Numbered from the stretch's first letter, positions 30,523-40,570 are shown. The stretch: DNA of 64,000 nucleotides from Nostoc edaphicum CCNP1411 (GCF_014023275.1 NZ_CP054698.1:558001-622000), one strand, 5' to 3'. Program-made: numbers and translations. The notes: generated by a model from the letters alone, not told the origin.

Positions 30523-30904
30523 CACTAATATTATCAGTGAGTTGACTCGTCCGATTCCAAATCCAGGGGTGATAACATGGAGCGGCACTGTGACATCTAT
30601 TAATTTAAGTGTTATTACAATTGAGGAAATTTATTATGGTTTAACAGCGAAGCCTAATTCTAGAATCCAAAGCTGGTTTGAAAGCTTTCTTACAACTCAC
30701 TGTCAAATTTTCCCAGTCACTTCAGAAATTGCCAAGTGTTCGGGTGAATTGAGAGGCTTTTTGAGGACTCAAGGTAAACCCCGTTCGCAAGCTGATATAC
30801 TTATTGCAGCAACAGCCAAAATACATTCCATGACTCTTGTTACTAGAAATATTAAGGATTTTGAGGGTTGTGATATATCTACATTGAATCCATTTAAGCT
30901 ATAA
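30506..30904 (+). CDS. PIN-domain toxin, VapC family
   Basis: A 132-residue PIN-domain ribonuclease. The acidic catalytic residues are visible: HLCDTNIISEL (Asp6), the Glu of TIEEIYYGL near 38, and SQADILIAATA near 96-106. VapC toxins cut specific RNAs when free of antitoxin. The ATG at 30506 lies inside the antitoxin gene; a TTG at 30494 is less likely. It looks intact. Confidence 0.88.
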   Translation: MSHLCDTNIISELTRPIPNPGVITWSGTVTSINLSVITIEEIYYGLTAKPNSRIQSWFESFLTTHCQIFPVTSEIAKCSGELRGFLRTQGKPRSQADILIAATAKIHSMTLVTRNIKDFEGCDISTLNPFKL

Positions 30905-31026
30905 CAATTGTGACAATAGAATAGTCTTATTGACATAATAAGATCGTTTTGAAGCGCTCTCACTAAAATCATACTATAGATTAATTTTTAATCAATAAAT
31001 AATAAACGTTAAATATAAAATTTCTA

Positions 31027-31827
31027 ATGTTTTTTATAAAAGCGATTTGGAGTTTTTGCTTAATTGCTTTTTTTCTGCTATGGAGTGGAGAAGCTGAAGC
31101 CGGAGAGTTATCTGAACGGTTAACCAACTTTCCCCAGTGGGAAAAATTAACTTCAGTGCAACCTGCTTCGGGTGATTTGGTTTACCCTGAATGGATGGCT
31201 GGTTCTTGGAAAGTTACAAGTACTTTAGTCGATTTAGCTGCACCTTTAGCACCAGAGATTGTAACACCAGGATTTGAAGGTAATCGCCGACAATTAAATC
31301 AGCCCGTGAGTTTTGTAGTAAGATTTGTGAAAGAGCAACCACATATTTCTGGGTTAAAAATATTACCTCAGATAGATTACAAATCCCCCGTTGTAGTAGC
31401 AGATAGAGCGTTTAATAGCTTGAATTTGGCAAGAGCTTATTTAGGGGATGAAGCAGTGTTATTAGTCAAAGTAGATCCAGATTCACCTAATCGTCAAATT
31501 ACGTTCTTGCGTAGCAGTCGCCAACTAGTTTCTATTGTGACTGCAAGGGCCACAGAAATTACCCCTGATGGCAAGTTCATCACCACAGAAGTATTTCAAC
31601 AACTATTTAAAGGCGGTTCACGTCCCTATTTAAATTCTGTAGAATCTACTACGGCTTATCATAAACTTCCAACATCTAATCCGGCGATTGAAGCAGATCA
31701 AGTTACTGCTGTCTATCTTTCACCCCAAGATCCAGATTACTTTAAAGCTGGTTCTCGACCAGTTGCTCTCTACCGCTATCGCCTAGAATTTGTCCCTCAA
31801 GAACTAACAACTACTCCCAAAGAGTGA
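31027..31827 (+). CDS. Secreted DUF6816-like protein
   Basis: A 266-residue protein with a signal peptide (about 1-25, ending AEAGE). The mature part has WMAGSWKVTSTLVDL near 57-71, a motif typical of a lipocalin-like or DUF6816 domain found in cyanobacteria and plastids. The protein should be in the periplasm or thylakoid lumen. Its function is unknown. It is followed by an ABC exporter on the same strand, 87 bases away, possibly in the same transcript. Confidence 0.7.
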   Translation: MFFIKAIWSFCLIAFFLLWSGEAEAGELSERLTNFPQWEKLTSVQPASGDLVYPEWMAGSWKVTSTLVDLAAPLAPEIVTPGFEGNRRQLNQPVSFVVRFVKEQPHISGLKILPQIDYKSPVVVADRAFNSLNLARAYLGDEAVLLVKVDPDSPNRQITFLRSSRQLVSIVTARATEITPDGKFITTEVFQQLFKGGSRPYLNSVESTTAYHKLPTSNPAIEADQVTAVYLSPQDPDYFKAGSRPVALYRYRLEFVPQELTTTPKE

Positions 31828-31914
31828 TTTGTTATCTAACTCTTGACTACTTTGTAATACGCTTGTAGTATATAAATTCCAAGTTTACGATCGCGCTCTT
31901 GGACGGTGTGCATC

Positions 31915-33735
31915 ATGGCCAAATTTCAAGATATTGTCAATTACTTTCGCTCTGATTGGAAGCTGAGTCTCTTTAGTATCGCGGCATCTAGCGTTTACGA
32001 AATTATTGATTTGGTTGTTCCTTATGCGATCGGGCAGATTTTAAACGTTTTGTCTAATCAACCATTGGATAAACCACTTCAAAGTGCGATCGCAACTTTT
32101 TCTGACATCACCAATTACCCAGTTAATAAAACCCTATCTTTGGGTGTATTACTGGGTTTAATTTTCGTTGTCACCGTAGTCAGAGCGCCGACACAACCTT
32201 GGTTAACCCATTGGTTTCATTGGGATATAACCTTAAGATTGCGTCGCCAGAAAGCCCAAACAGCCATAGAAAAAATTCTTACTCTCCCACTGGAATTTTA
32301 TGATGAAAATAACCCTGGACGCATTGCAGGAAGAATAGCTAGAGGTATATCTAACCACACTTTTACGTACCCCGAAGTTGCCGGACAGCTGATTCCTAGA
32401 CTAGTTCGTGTGCTGGGAATTTTCGTGTTTATCTTGGTGATTGAGTGGCGAATTGCAATTTTATATCTGATTTCCTTTGTAGTTATTCTTAGCTTGAGCT
32501 TGAGGGATTTGCAACGGTTGATTTGGCACGAAACTATTCTGGATAAGTATGCAGAGGATACGGAAAGTCGGAATTCTGAACTGATCACCAACATTAAAAC
32601 GGTGAAAGCATTTGCTACAGAAGCTAAGGAATTGAAGCGGCAAAAGCAACGTTTGGATCGTGAACTAATGGTGGTTGAGTATCGTGTCCACAAAGGTTAT
32701 GTGAAACTAGCTACTTGGCAAAGAACTGTAATTCAGTTTTGCGTGTTTGCTATTCTGGGTTTGACTCTAGCAGCAACAGTAGATGGAAGAATTTCTCTTG
32801 GTCATTTTATCATGACCTTAACTTTTTCTAGCATGGCTTATGCCGAATTAGAACCTATTAACAATTTGGCAGAAGTGTTTGCCCGTCGTTATTCTTCGAT
32901 GCTGCGGTTTCACGAATTTCTCCAAGAGCCAACTGCATCTGATTCAGCTAGTCTTTTAGAAGAAAGCAACCAAACAGAATCACCTTATAAATTTACAGGA
33001 AAAGTTGAGTTATCGCACGTCAGTTTTGGATATGATGCCAACCGTCAAGTTTTGCAAGATATCAACTTGTTGATTGAGCCATACCAAACAGTGGCATTAG
33101 TAGGGCGTTCCGGTTCTGGTAAGTCTACTTTAGTGAAATTGCTGTTGCGATATTTTGAACCGAAAGAAGGTCAAATTCTAATTGATGGTCAAGATATTCG
33201 CACTTTGAATGTAGGTAAGTATAGACGAAGGCTAGCGATCGTTCACCAAGAAGTAGACATTTTCAACGGTACTATCTTGGATAACCTGACTTATGGTAGA
33301 ACAAATGCCACTTTGGAGCAGGTTCAGGAAGCCTGTAGGATTGCCAGAGTTGATGAAGTAGTGCAGCACTTACCCCAAGGTTATTACACCGTTGTGGGGG
33401 AACGAGGTGTCAGGTTATCTGGAGGACAAAGACAACGTTTGGGAATTGCGAGGGCGTTGTTAGTGGAACCAGACGTGCTGATTTTTGATGAAGCCACCTC
33501 TAGTTTAGATTATGAGTCTGAGCGTTCAATTCAGCTAGCGATGCGATCGATTCAGGGTACTTGTACCACTATTATTATTGCCCACCGTCTAAGCACAGTG
33601 CGGGAAGCCGATAAAATTGTCGTACTGGAGCAAGGAAAGATTGTAGAAGTGGGTAGCCACGATGAACTCTTGCGTCACGAGGGCATTTATCGCCGCTTGC
33701 ACTCCCTGCAAGAAACAGGAGAACTCCTGAATTAG
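31915..33735 (+). CDS. ABC exporter, fused membrane and ATPase domains
   Basis: A 606-residue half-transporter. Residues about 15-310 form the six-helix membrane domain. The ATPase follows, with Walker A GRSGSGKST near 397-405, signature LSGGQRQRLGIARAL near 501-515, Walker B VLIFDEATSSLD near 522-533 and the H-loop IIAHRLST. It works as a dimer to export lipids, peptides or other molecules; the substrate cannot be told. ATG at 31915 is preferred; a GTG at 31906 is in frame. Confidence 0.92.
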   Translation: MAKFQDIVNYFRSDWKLSLFSIAASSVYEIIDLVVPYAIGQILNVLSNQPLDKPLQSAIATFSDITNYPVNKTLSLGVLLGLIFVVTVVRAPTQPWLTHWFHWDITLRLRRQKAQTAIEKILTLPLEFYDENNPGRIAGRIARGISNHTFTYPEVAGQLIPRLVRVLGIFVFILVIEWRIAILYLISFVVILSLSLRDLQRLIWHETILDKYAEDTESRNSELITNIKTVKAFATEAKELKRQKQRLDRELMVVEYRVHKGYVKLATWQRTVIQFCVFAILGLTLAATVDGRISLGHFIMTLTFSSMAYAELEPINNLAEVFARRYSSMLRFHEFLQEPTASDSASLLEESNQTESPYKFTGKVELSHVSFGYDANRQVLQDINLLIEPYQTVALVGRSGSGKSTLVKLLLRYFEPKEGQILIDGQDIRTLNVGKYRRRLAIVHQEVDIFNGTILDNLTYGRTNATLEQVQEACRIARVDEVVQHLPQGYYTVVGERGVRLSGGQRQRLGIARALLVEPDVLIFDEATSSLDYESERSIQLAMRSIQGTCTTIIIAHRLSTVREADKIVVLEQGKIVEVGSHDELLRHEGIYRRLHSLQETGELLN

Positions 33736-34176
33736 GGGACATAGGTCACATACAGTTCAGATAAGACCAAAACACTTGTAGAGACGGCGATTTATCGCGT
33801 CTCGAAAACCCACAATTTTCTACTATTAGCCCTTAACCCAAGCGTATTGGGACATAAGTAAGTATGTGGGAATAAACCAAATTATGTTACGAAACATTAA
33901 TAGGCTTAAAACCCTTATCAATGAACAATGACAAAGGACAGCACCCACCAGTTAGCTTTAATTGTGCCGACTTACTTACACATTTTGGATTTTAGATTGA
34001 TTTTTGATTAAATCGACCTTTGTGAATAAGGTCGATTTTTTTCAATTGTCCCCAACAGTATTTTGTACAAGACTGAAAATTATGAGCCACCAGTCATAAT
34101 GTATACAATATGTGATAATAGATTTTAGATAAAAATCATTGTCTACTGAACTCTGTCCGTCGAAGTAATGCAATAA
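33736..34176. repeat. Spacer with decayed palindromic element
   Basis: Bases 33754-33851 resemble the element at 5658-5745: an inner hairpin GAGACGGCGATTTATCGCGTCTC and a right end CCCTTAACCCAAGCGTATTG, but the left end is poorly preserved. The rest is AT-rich with no gene seen except a terminator at 34010-34042. The broken MotA-like frame begins just after. Confidence 0.45.
34010..34042 (+). terminator. Rho-independent terminator
   Basis: An 11-bp perfect stem (AAATCGACCTT with AAGGTCGATTT), a 7-base loop and a T-run on the plus strand. It lies 275 bases after the ABC exporter, and may once have been closer to a gene now lost. Confidence 0.75.
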
Positions 34177-35067
34177 GCAAAGCTTACAAGTTGCCTATGC
34201 ATAAGTAGATCAGCTGCTGGTACTATATCTGGTGCTGCTAATGAATTTGAGCATACTATTGCTGAACTGAATGCAAAATCTCATATATTTAAACAGTCTG
34301 CTGAAATATTTGCTAATAGTCATTTTCCTGAAAAATTATCAGCATCTACAGCCAATTTGACTACTATGCAAGAAAGATTTTCACAATCTACTGCAAGTTT
34401 ATCCCAAACAACCAAATTGATTGAAACAGCGTTGATAGAAGTTCAGCGTTGTAGTCAAGAATTAACTAATTTGGCAGTAGATGTTAAAAAGGCTAATCAA
34501 ACTTCAATTCAAGTTTTAGAGTTACATCAAAACAATCAAAACTCCCTGAGTGAAATTATTCCTCAACTAAAGCAAGGAGCTACTAGTTTTACAAAAGCGA
34601 TTAACAAACTTGATAAATTAGAGCAAGGAATTGCAAACAAAGCTGATACTTTGTCACAGTTAATAGAAGTTGTTAAAAGCTATACAGATCAAGTTAATTC
34701 GGCAATCGAAGCTTTAGGCGATCGCTTGATTTTAAACTTATCTCAACAAATTGGTTCTAACAACCAACAAATTAAGGCTGTTATTGCCAATTTTGAAGAA
34801 TATTCTAATCAGTTAGGTGTTAAATTTGATAGGTCTAAATTAGATTTGATAGATGTAATTCACAAAGATAATGAAAGCTTTAATAATGAGTATAAAAATG
34901 TCAGCGATCTCATCGTAAAAGGAATTATTCAGCAGACAGAAATCAATAAAAAAGGATTGGAAATGTTAATCAATAATGTTCAAGACTTTAATAAAGATGT
35001 CAATAATATCAAAGATGAAATTTACAGATTGAGGGAGGGAATAGAAAAACAAGTAGAAAAAATTTAA
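34177..35067 (+). pseudogene. Coiled-coil tail of a MotA/ZorA-like protein, 5' truncated
   Basis: The reading frame is open from 34177 without a start codon. It runs through protein-like sequence (GAANEFEHTIAELNAKSHIF) into the first ATG at 34357 and on to 35067, so the 5' end of a longer gene has been lost. The visible 236 residues after that ATG form a long coiled coil (SLSQTTKLIETALIEVQ to EGIEKQVEKI). A MotB/OmpA-like gene starts 40 bases later, the order seen in MotA-MotB and in ZorA-ZorB defence modules, where ZorA carries such a tail after its membrane part. The membrane part is missing, so no proton channel can form. Confidence 0.6.
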
Positions 35068-35107
35068 CTGATTATATTGATATTATTTAAAATTAAAATC
35101 TTAAATT

Positions 35108-35944
35108 ATGGCTCGTCGCTCACGGCATAATGACTACAAAGAAGACTTGAATATTTGGCCGGCTTTTACAGATTTAATGTCCAATGCCTTCATGATACTG
35201 TTACTATTATTATTAATAGCCACTACTAATTATACGATATCGCAAATATCTAATCCAGGTACGCCGCCCATTTTGCTAATTAAAGATGAAAATTCGAGGT
35301 TCGATCCAGGTAGTGCAGTAATTCCAAAGACGATGTTGGATTACATCAGAAATAAACTCGTACCTGATATAGAACAAACCACCAAATCTTATAACATTAT
35401 CCCTCTTCTGTCACTCTCCGGGAGAGCGATCGCTAGAAGCCTCATGAGGCAATCAATACAAGCTATACTATTAAGAAAAAATAGGTCTTGTATTTGTTAT
35501 TAGAAAAGAATCGCGCGATCGCTTGCTATACAAAAGCTCTAGAATTCAGAAATGGCAAAAGTTTTCGGAGAGTGACAGAAGAGGGATAATACAGTTGAAA
35601 TTATTGGGCACACTGATGAGCAACCTATTGGCATTATCAGCAGCAATCTAGACTCTAATTTAGAAGTAGCAGCTAGCCAAGGGGGTTCAGTTAGTAAACT
35701 TAAGGCAGGTTCTAACGCTGATTTAGGATTGATGCGTTCCCTTGCAGTGGTTAAAGAACTGCTAAAAATCCAGCAACAAAATAAGATGCCAGGAGTTCAA
35801 TTTCGCGCCTATTCTGCGGCACAACTAATATTACCAAGTGGGGAATTTGCTCCCATTCCCCCGGAAAGGCGTCAGCCGGAACCGAAGCGACGACGCATTG
35901 AAATTCGTTTTACGCGGTTGGGTGAAGTGCGAGAAGTAAAGTAA
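35108..35944 (+). pseudogene. MotB/OmpA-like (ZorB-like) protein split by a MITE
   Basis: The 5' part (35108-35399) encodes a basic start, a single membrane helix preceded by WPAFTDLMSN (about 18-45), as in MotB and ZorB. The frame is then broken by a 187-bp element. Removal of the element and one TA copy gives a 215-residue protein reading KSYNINTVEIIGHTDEQPIG across the joint, the classic OmpA peptidoglycan-binding motif. The 3' part ends at 35944 with EPKRRRIEIRFT. The original protein was a wall-anchored partner of the upstream MotA/ZorA-like protein. It is now inactive unless the parts work separately. Confidence 0.88.
35400..35586. mobile_element. 187-bp MITE inserted at TA
   Basis: The ends are 21-bp perfect inverted repeats (TCCCTCTTCTGTCACTCTCCG). 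TA is duplicated at 35398-35399 and 35587-35588, which suggests mobilisation by an IS630/Tc1-type transposase. It has no transposase of its own. Its ends differ from those of the IS630 element at 17344-18532, so another element must move it. Confidence 0.93.
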
Positions 35945-36003
35945 ATAATCCATTCCCACTACTAGAATACGAATCAGTAATCAAAGTCTTCCAATAAAAA
36001 AAA

Positions 36004-36960
36004 CTAAGATTTACTTTTATCGGCTTCTTTCTGCGCTGCCTCACTATATTTCTTATATAGCTGAGTACGAATCTTAGCTTCCTGATAACGGCTGTGGTTT
36101 TGTGGTACAGTGCCCATTAAATCTGAAGCTCGTTGCCACTTAGCAGCTATCTCTAACCACTGAGTTGAGGTTGTGGCTGTTTTACCAGATGCAGAAGCTT
36201 GGTTGGCAATTCGCACAGATATTGGAAATGGATCGTCAGATTGCTCAGAAAGGCTATTGTTAGGAGCAGGAGATAGTGTTTGGGCTTTCTTCTCGTTAGT
36301 TCCTTCTGTTGTTAAAGATTTGGAAGTTTCTAGTTGCATTAAGTTTTTCAGCTTATCACCTAACTGAGCATAAACAATCCAACTAAGCAACAACAGTGAG
36401 CATAAACCAGCCGCTACTAATAGCTTTGTTTGAGGTTTATTTTTGTATTTTTCTTTGTTAATGAGTACTAAAGGACGAGAGATTGGAGTTTTCGGAAAAC
36501 TTGGTTTTCCTAGTTCAGCTTGAGCTTCTGTGAAATCTTTAATGAGTTGCTTTACAATGTTGGGCTGAATTAATGTAATTTCCTGCGACCAAAGCAATTG
36601 GTTTTCGCGATCGCTATCTATTTCCTTTAACCACAGTAATTGTTGTTCCCGAACAATCCGGCTGTTGATATTGACTCGGCGAATGTGACGCGGGGCAATG
36701 GACTCAAGAATTTGCTGGATTTGCTCTACGAGGGGAGATTGCTCAAGTTGCTCTACCCTAGCCGCCTCGCACAGAAGTTGTAAGACACCATCAGAAAACA
36801 TCGCTCTAGTTCTGACACCACACTTGGCTAGCTTTTCGTTTAATAGCTGAATAATCGCCGCAACGCTCCCTTGATGGGCTTGCCAAGCGATATCGTTTAT
36901 CCGGTCTACCACCTGAAATTTCGTGATAGTTCTTCCACCCTGACTGATTAACGTACTCAT
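36004..36960 (-). CDS. Hypothetical single-pass membrane protein
   Basis: A 318-residue protein that I do not recognise. The N-terminal 150 residues look soluble and helical (FQVVDRINDIAWQAHQGSVAAIIQLLNEKL). One membrane segment lies at about 181-199 (LLVAAGLCSLLLLSWIVYA). A Ser/Thr/Lys-rich linker and a short TPR-like helical end (WLEIAAKWQRASDLMGTVP) follow. It is convergent with the broken MotB-like gene and has no operon partner. Similar layouts occur in other cyanobacterial hypothetical proteins. Confidence 0.65.
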   Translation of the reverse strand: MSTLISQGGRTITKFQVVDRINDIAWQAHQGSVAAIIQLLNEKLAKCGVRTRAMFSDGVLQLLCEAARVEQLEQSPLVEQIQQILESIAPRHIRRVNINSRIVREQQLLWLKEIDSDRENQLLWSQEITLIQPNIVKQLIKDFTEAQAELGKPSFPKTPISRPLVLINKEKYKNKPQTKLLVAAGLCSLLLLSWIVYAQLGDKLKNLMQLETSKSLTTEGTNEKKAQTLSPAPNNSLSEQSDDPFPISVRIANQASASGKTATTSTQWLEIAAKWQRASDLMGTVPQNHSRYQEAKIRTQLYKKYSEAAQKEADKSKS

Positions 36961-37568
36961 TAATTTAGGGACTCTTTTCTACTGACCTTGATCTTGTCTT
37001 CGATTTTACGAGTAAAAAGATGAGTTGCCAAATAATATCATAAATATAGAGCAATATAGAATTTTACTTCTCGATTCGGCAAAGACGCTCGATCGCGCTC
37101 AGTTAATTGGACACTTTCACGTCTTGAAAGCGTGGGATTTTTTGGCTGAAACTACGTTTTCAGGGTAACGCCCATGTTGGCAGACGGGTTACTTGTTTGA
37201 CATAGTACATGATGATGTCTGTTTGCGTAGGCGTAGCCCGCCATAGGCATCATTTTTAGTCAGGTTGAAAAAGGATTGGGGATTAGGGACTAGGGACTGG
37301 GAAAATTTTTCGGGGATTCATACCACTACCAAGTTTTGTTGCAAGAGCGTTCGCACGAGAAGAAAACTCTTTCCGTGTCCCCAATCCCCAATTTATTGTT
37401 CAGATACTAAACAAAATAGCTGTATCGGGATACTTTTGTGAGGAATTCTCGCTTTTTTTACATTTTTGTCAGAATGGCAATACTAAATAGCACAGCGATC
37501 GCTACATTAGAAGATATATAAATAAAAATCATTGTTGATTTTTATTCGTTCGCAGTTCACACAAAATC
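36961..37568. repeat. Intergenic region with dispersed repeats
   Basis: No gene is seen. Bases 37118-37145 (TTCACGTCTTGAAAGCGTGG then T-run) look like the right end of an IS200/IS605-type element. Bases 37218-37246 carry the multi-copy Nostoc repeat GCGTAGGCGTAGCCCGCC, also seen at about 11858 and 59741. Low-complexity GGGGATTAGGGACTAGGGACTGGG follows. Confidence 0.45.
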
Positions 37569-39677
37569 ATGAGTGCAAGTACCATTATTTTCGACAATCC
37601 GTTACTCCAAGGCACTGGTTTACCCCCCTTTGCAGAGATTAAACCAGAACGAGTAGTACCAGCCTTCAATCAGTTGCTAGAAGAACTTGACCAGCAGCTT
37701 GCCACCTTAGAGGCTAATGTACAGCCTACTTGGAGTGGTTTAGTAGAACCCTTAGAAAAGCTGACAGAACGGCTTACCTGGAGTTGGGGGGCGGTAAATC
37801 ATTTAATGGGTGTTAAAAATAGCCCGGAACTGCGCGAAGCTCATGAAATCGTACAGCCACTAGTAGTACAATTTATTAACAAGCTCGGTCAAAGCCAACC
37901 CATCTATAATGCTTTTAAAGCACTCCGTAGTAGTGATAGTTGGGTAACTTTAGAATTAGCCCAACAGCGTATTGTAGAAGCCGCCATTCGAGATGCAGAA
38001 CTTTCTGGTGTTGGCTTAAAAGGAGAAGCAAGAGAGCGTTTCAACGCCATCCAGATGGAGTTGGCAGAACTTTCGACAAAATTCTCTAACCATGTACTTG
38101 ATGCCACGAAAGCCTTTAGTTTAACCCTGACAACAAAAGCGGAAATTGACGGTTTACCACCAAGTTTGGTGAGTTTAGCTGCCCAAGCGGCTCGTGCGGC
38201 TGGAGAAGAAAAGGCCACACCAGAAAATGGCCCCTGGCGGATTACTTTAGACTATCCCAGCTACGGCCCTTTCATGCAGCACAGCACCCGTGGAGATTTG
38301 CGTGAAAAGCTTTACAAAGCTCATATCACTCGCGCTTCTAGTGGCGATTTAGATAACAACCCGTTAATTGTGCGTATTTTGGAGTTACGGCAAGAACTCG
38401 CAGATTTACTGGGCTTTAAGAGTTATGCCGAGTTGAGTCTTGCAAGTAAAATGGCTCCTAATGTTGAGGCAGTAGAAGCACTATTAGAAGAACTACGCCA
38501 GGCCAGTTATGATGCTGCTGTCAAAGACTTAAAAGAACTCCAAGCTTTCGCCGCCTTACATGGAGCAGAATATCAAGATTTAAAACATTGGGATATCAGC
38601 TTTTGGGCAGAACGCCAACGAGAAGCAAAATTTGCCTTTACCGCTGAAGAATTGCGTCCCTACTTTCCCCTTCCCCAAGTGTTAGATGGCTTGTTTGGAC
38701 TGGTTAAGCGGCTGTTTGGCGTCACTGTCACCCCAGCCGATGGCAAAGCCCCAGTGTGGCATGAAGATGTCCGTTATTTCCAAATAGCTGATGAAACTGG
38801 TTCTCCCATAGCCTACTTTTATTTAGACCCCTATAGTCGTCCAGCAGAAAAACGCGGTGGTGCTTGGATGGATGTGTGCATCAATCGTGCCAAAATCACT
38901 GAAAATGGTGAAACTGGTATCCGCTTACCTGTGACTTATTTGATATGTAATCAAACTCCGCCAGTAGATGGCAAGCCAAGTTTGATGACTTTCTATGAAG
39001 TAGAAACTTTGTTCCACGAGTTTGGTCATGGATTGCACCACATGCTCACCAAGGTTGACTATGCTGGAGCCGCAGGCATCAATAATGTCGAGTGGGATGC
39101 AGTAGAACTACCCAGTCAGTTTATGGAAAACTGGTGCTATGAGCGACCCACTTTGTTTGGTATGGCTAAACATTACGAAACTGGGGAAGCTTTACCGGAG
39201 CATTATTATCAAAAGCTCCTAGCGGCGCGTAATTATATGAGTGGTACTGCTATGTTGCGGCAGATTCACTTTAGCTGTGTTGATTTAGAACTACACTACC
39301 GCTATCGTTCCGGTAGCAATGAAACTCCGGCAGATGTGCGTCATCGCATAGCCAAGACTACTATTGTTTTACCACCACTTCCAGAAGATTCAATGCTATG
39401 TGCTTTTGGGCACATTTTTGAGGGTGGTTACGCAGCAGGTTACTACAGTTACAAATGGGCTGAGGTACTCAGCGCTGATGCTTTTGCCGCTTTTGAAGAA
39501 GCTGGGCTTGAAAATGAAGAAGCGATAAAAGCTACAGGTGGGCGTTATCGGGATACGGTGCTGGCACTCGGTGGTGGCAAACATCCAATGGAGGTGTTTA
39601 AAACTTTCCGGGGTCGTGAACCAAGTACGATCGCTTTGCTCAGGCACAATGGTTTAGTAAGTTCTGCTGTAAACTAA
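37569..39677 (+). CDS. prlC: M3 family oligopeptidase (oligopeptidase A type)
   Basis: A 702-residue zinc metallopeptidase. The HEFGH motif (His483, Glu484, His487) lies in ETLFHEFGHGLHHML, followed by the Glu ligand region NNVEWDAVELPSQFMENW. It cuts short peptides in the cytoplasm, typically signal-peptide and protein breakdown products. Length and layout match oligopeptidase A; the first residues (IIFDNPLLQGTGLPPFAEIKPE) are typical. It stands alone, upstream of the convergent CHAT cluster. Confidence 0.92.
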   Translation: MSASTIIFDNPLLQGTGLPPFAEIKPERVVPAFNQLLEELDQQLATLEANVQPTWSGLVEPLEKLTERLTWSWGAVNHLMGVKNSPELREAHEIVQPLVVQFINKLGQSQPIYNAFKALRSSDSWVTLELAQQRIVEAAIRDAELSGVGLKGEARERFNAIQMELAELSTKFSNHVLDATKAFSLTLTTKAEIDGLPPSLVSLAAQAARAAGEEKATPENGPWRITLDYPSYGPFMQHSTRGDLREKLYKAHITRASSGDLDNNPLIVRILELRQELADLLGFKSYAELSLASKMAPNVEAVEALLEELRQASYDAAVKDLKELQAFAALHGAEYQDLKHWDISFWAERQREAKFAFTAEELRPYFPLPQVLDGLFGLVKRLFGVTVTPADGKAPVWHEDVRYFQIADETGSPIAYFYLDPYSRPAEKRGGAWMDVCINRAKITENGETGIRLPVTYLICNQTPPVDGKPSLMTFYEVETLFHEFGHGLHHMLTKVDYAGAAGINNVEWDAVELPSQFMENWCYERPTLFGMAKHYETGEALPEHYYQKLLAARNYMSGTAMLRQIHFSCVDLELHYRYRSGSNETPADVRHRIAKTTIVLPPLPEDSMLCAFGHIFEGGYAAGYYSYKWAEVLSADAFAAFEEAGLENEEAIKATGGRYRDTVLALGGGKHPMEVFKTFRGREPSTIALLRHNGLVSSAVN

Positions 39678-39766
39678 ACAACATCTCTGTAGAGAGGCTG
39701 CAATGCAACCTCTCTACCCCAAAAGTTTTGCAAATAATCAATCCTTAACTGAGTATTTTTTCTAGT

Positions 39767-40570
39767 CTAAGGTGTTTCTGGAAGAATGGTTTCTCCTGCA
39801 ACATCATCTAAGCGGATACTGGCTAGTAAATTCCGCCACTGTGCTTGCAGTGCCGCATCTTGAGGATTTTTTTGAAGCAGGTCAGCCAGCGTCGTTATTG
39901 CCTCGTACCATATTCCCTTTTGGGCATAGACAGCATAGCGCTTTAGAGGTTCTGTGGTTTGTAGCTCTTGGACTATGGCTGGATTCAGTTCAATTCGTTG
40001 GATTACTCCTTCAACAAAAGTTGGGGGCGAATTCTTTTCTTTGTCACAGCTAATAGTAAAAAACCAGCGGTATTGTTTGTTTACTGCTAAAGCGGGAGCA
40101 GTGGTAGGTAGAGAAATGCGGATGACTCCTGCTTTATCCGGTAGAGCGATCGCCTTTTGGTAAATCTCGTTAGAGTCCTGATCTTGCAGCACAAATTCAG
40201 CTGTATATAGCGAATCTTTGGTATATGGCACATAGAAAAACCAACTTGGGCGTTCTACCGTTGTCTGTGCCCAGACATTGATCACTGAGTTAGCTTCCTC
40301 GGTAAAGGGCACTAAAGCAGTCAGGTCAGGTTTAGTAACTGGACATGCAGCCACTTCCCCGCGCTTCGCTCCACCACGAACGCGACCTCCAGGAGGGGGG
40401 CCAGGTGGAATCGGAGGTTGGTTATAGGTTGTGGCTTGAGCAATGGTCGTTTTAGCATCAGAGCGATTAGGGGTTGGTTTCCCCTGTACTGGAGTCAAGC
40501 TAACTAGTAAACTGGTACAGCTAAAAGCGACTAATAAAAACAGTTTTATAGGTTGTGAATTTGAATTCAT
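39767..40570 (-). CDS. DUF928 secreted protein, last gene of CHAT cluster
   Basis: A 267-residue protein. A signal peptide (about 1-30, FLLVAFSCTSLLVSLTPVQG) precedes a Pro/Gly-rich linker (PPIPPGPPPGGRVRGG). The DUF928 domain spans about 75-260, with LVPFTEEANSVINVWAQTTVERPSWFFYVPY near 87-117 and a terminal helical region. DUF928 proteins occur almost only in cyanobacteria and commonly beside CHAT-CHASE2 genes. The function is unknown; it should be periplasmic. It follows the CHAT-CHASE2 gene by 60 bases. Confidence 0.85.
   Translation of the reverse strand: MNSNSQPIKLFLLVAFSCTSLLVSLTPVQGKPTPNRSDAKTTIAQATTYNQPPIPPGPPPGGRVRGGAKRGEVAACPVTKPDLTALVPFTEEANSVINVWAQTTVERPSWFFYVPYTKDSLYTAEFVLQDQDSNEIYQKAIALPDKAGVIRISLPTTAPALAVNKQYRWFFTISCDKEKNSPPTFVEGVIQRIELNPAIVQELQTTEPLKRYAVYAQKGIWYEAITTLADLLQKNPQDAALQAQWRNLLASIRLDDVAGETILPETP

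Noticed and set aside
37110..37200. Complete IS200/IS605 element
   Set aside because: Only one end-like hairpin is visible and there is no tnpA or tnpB nearby.
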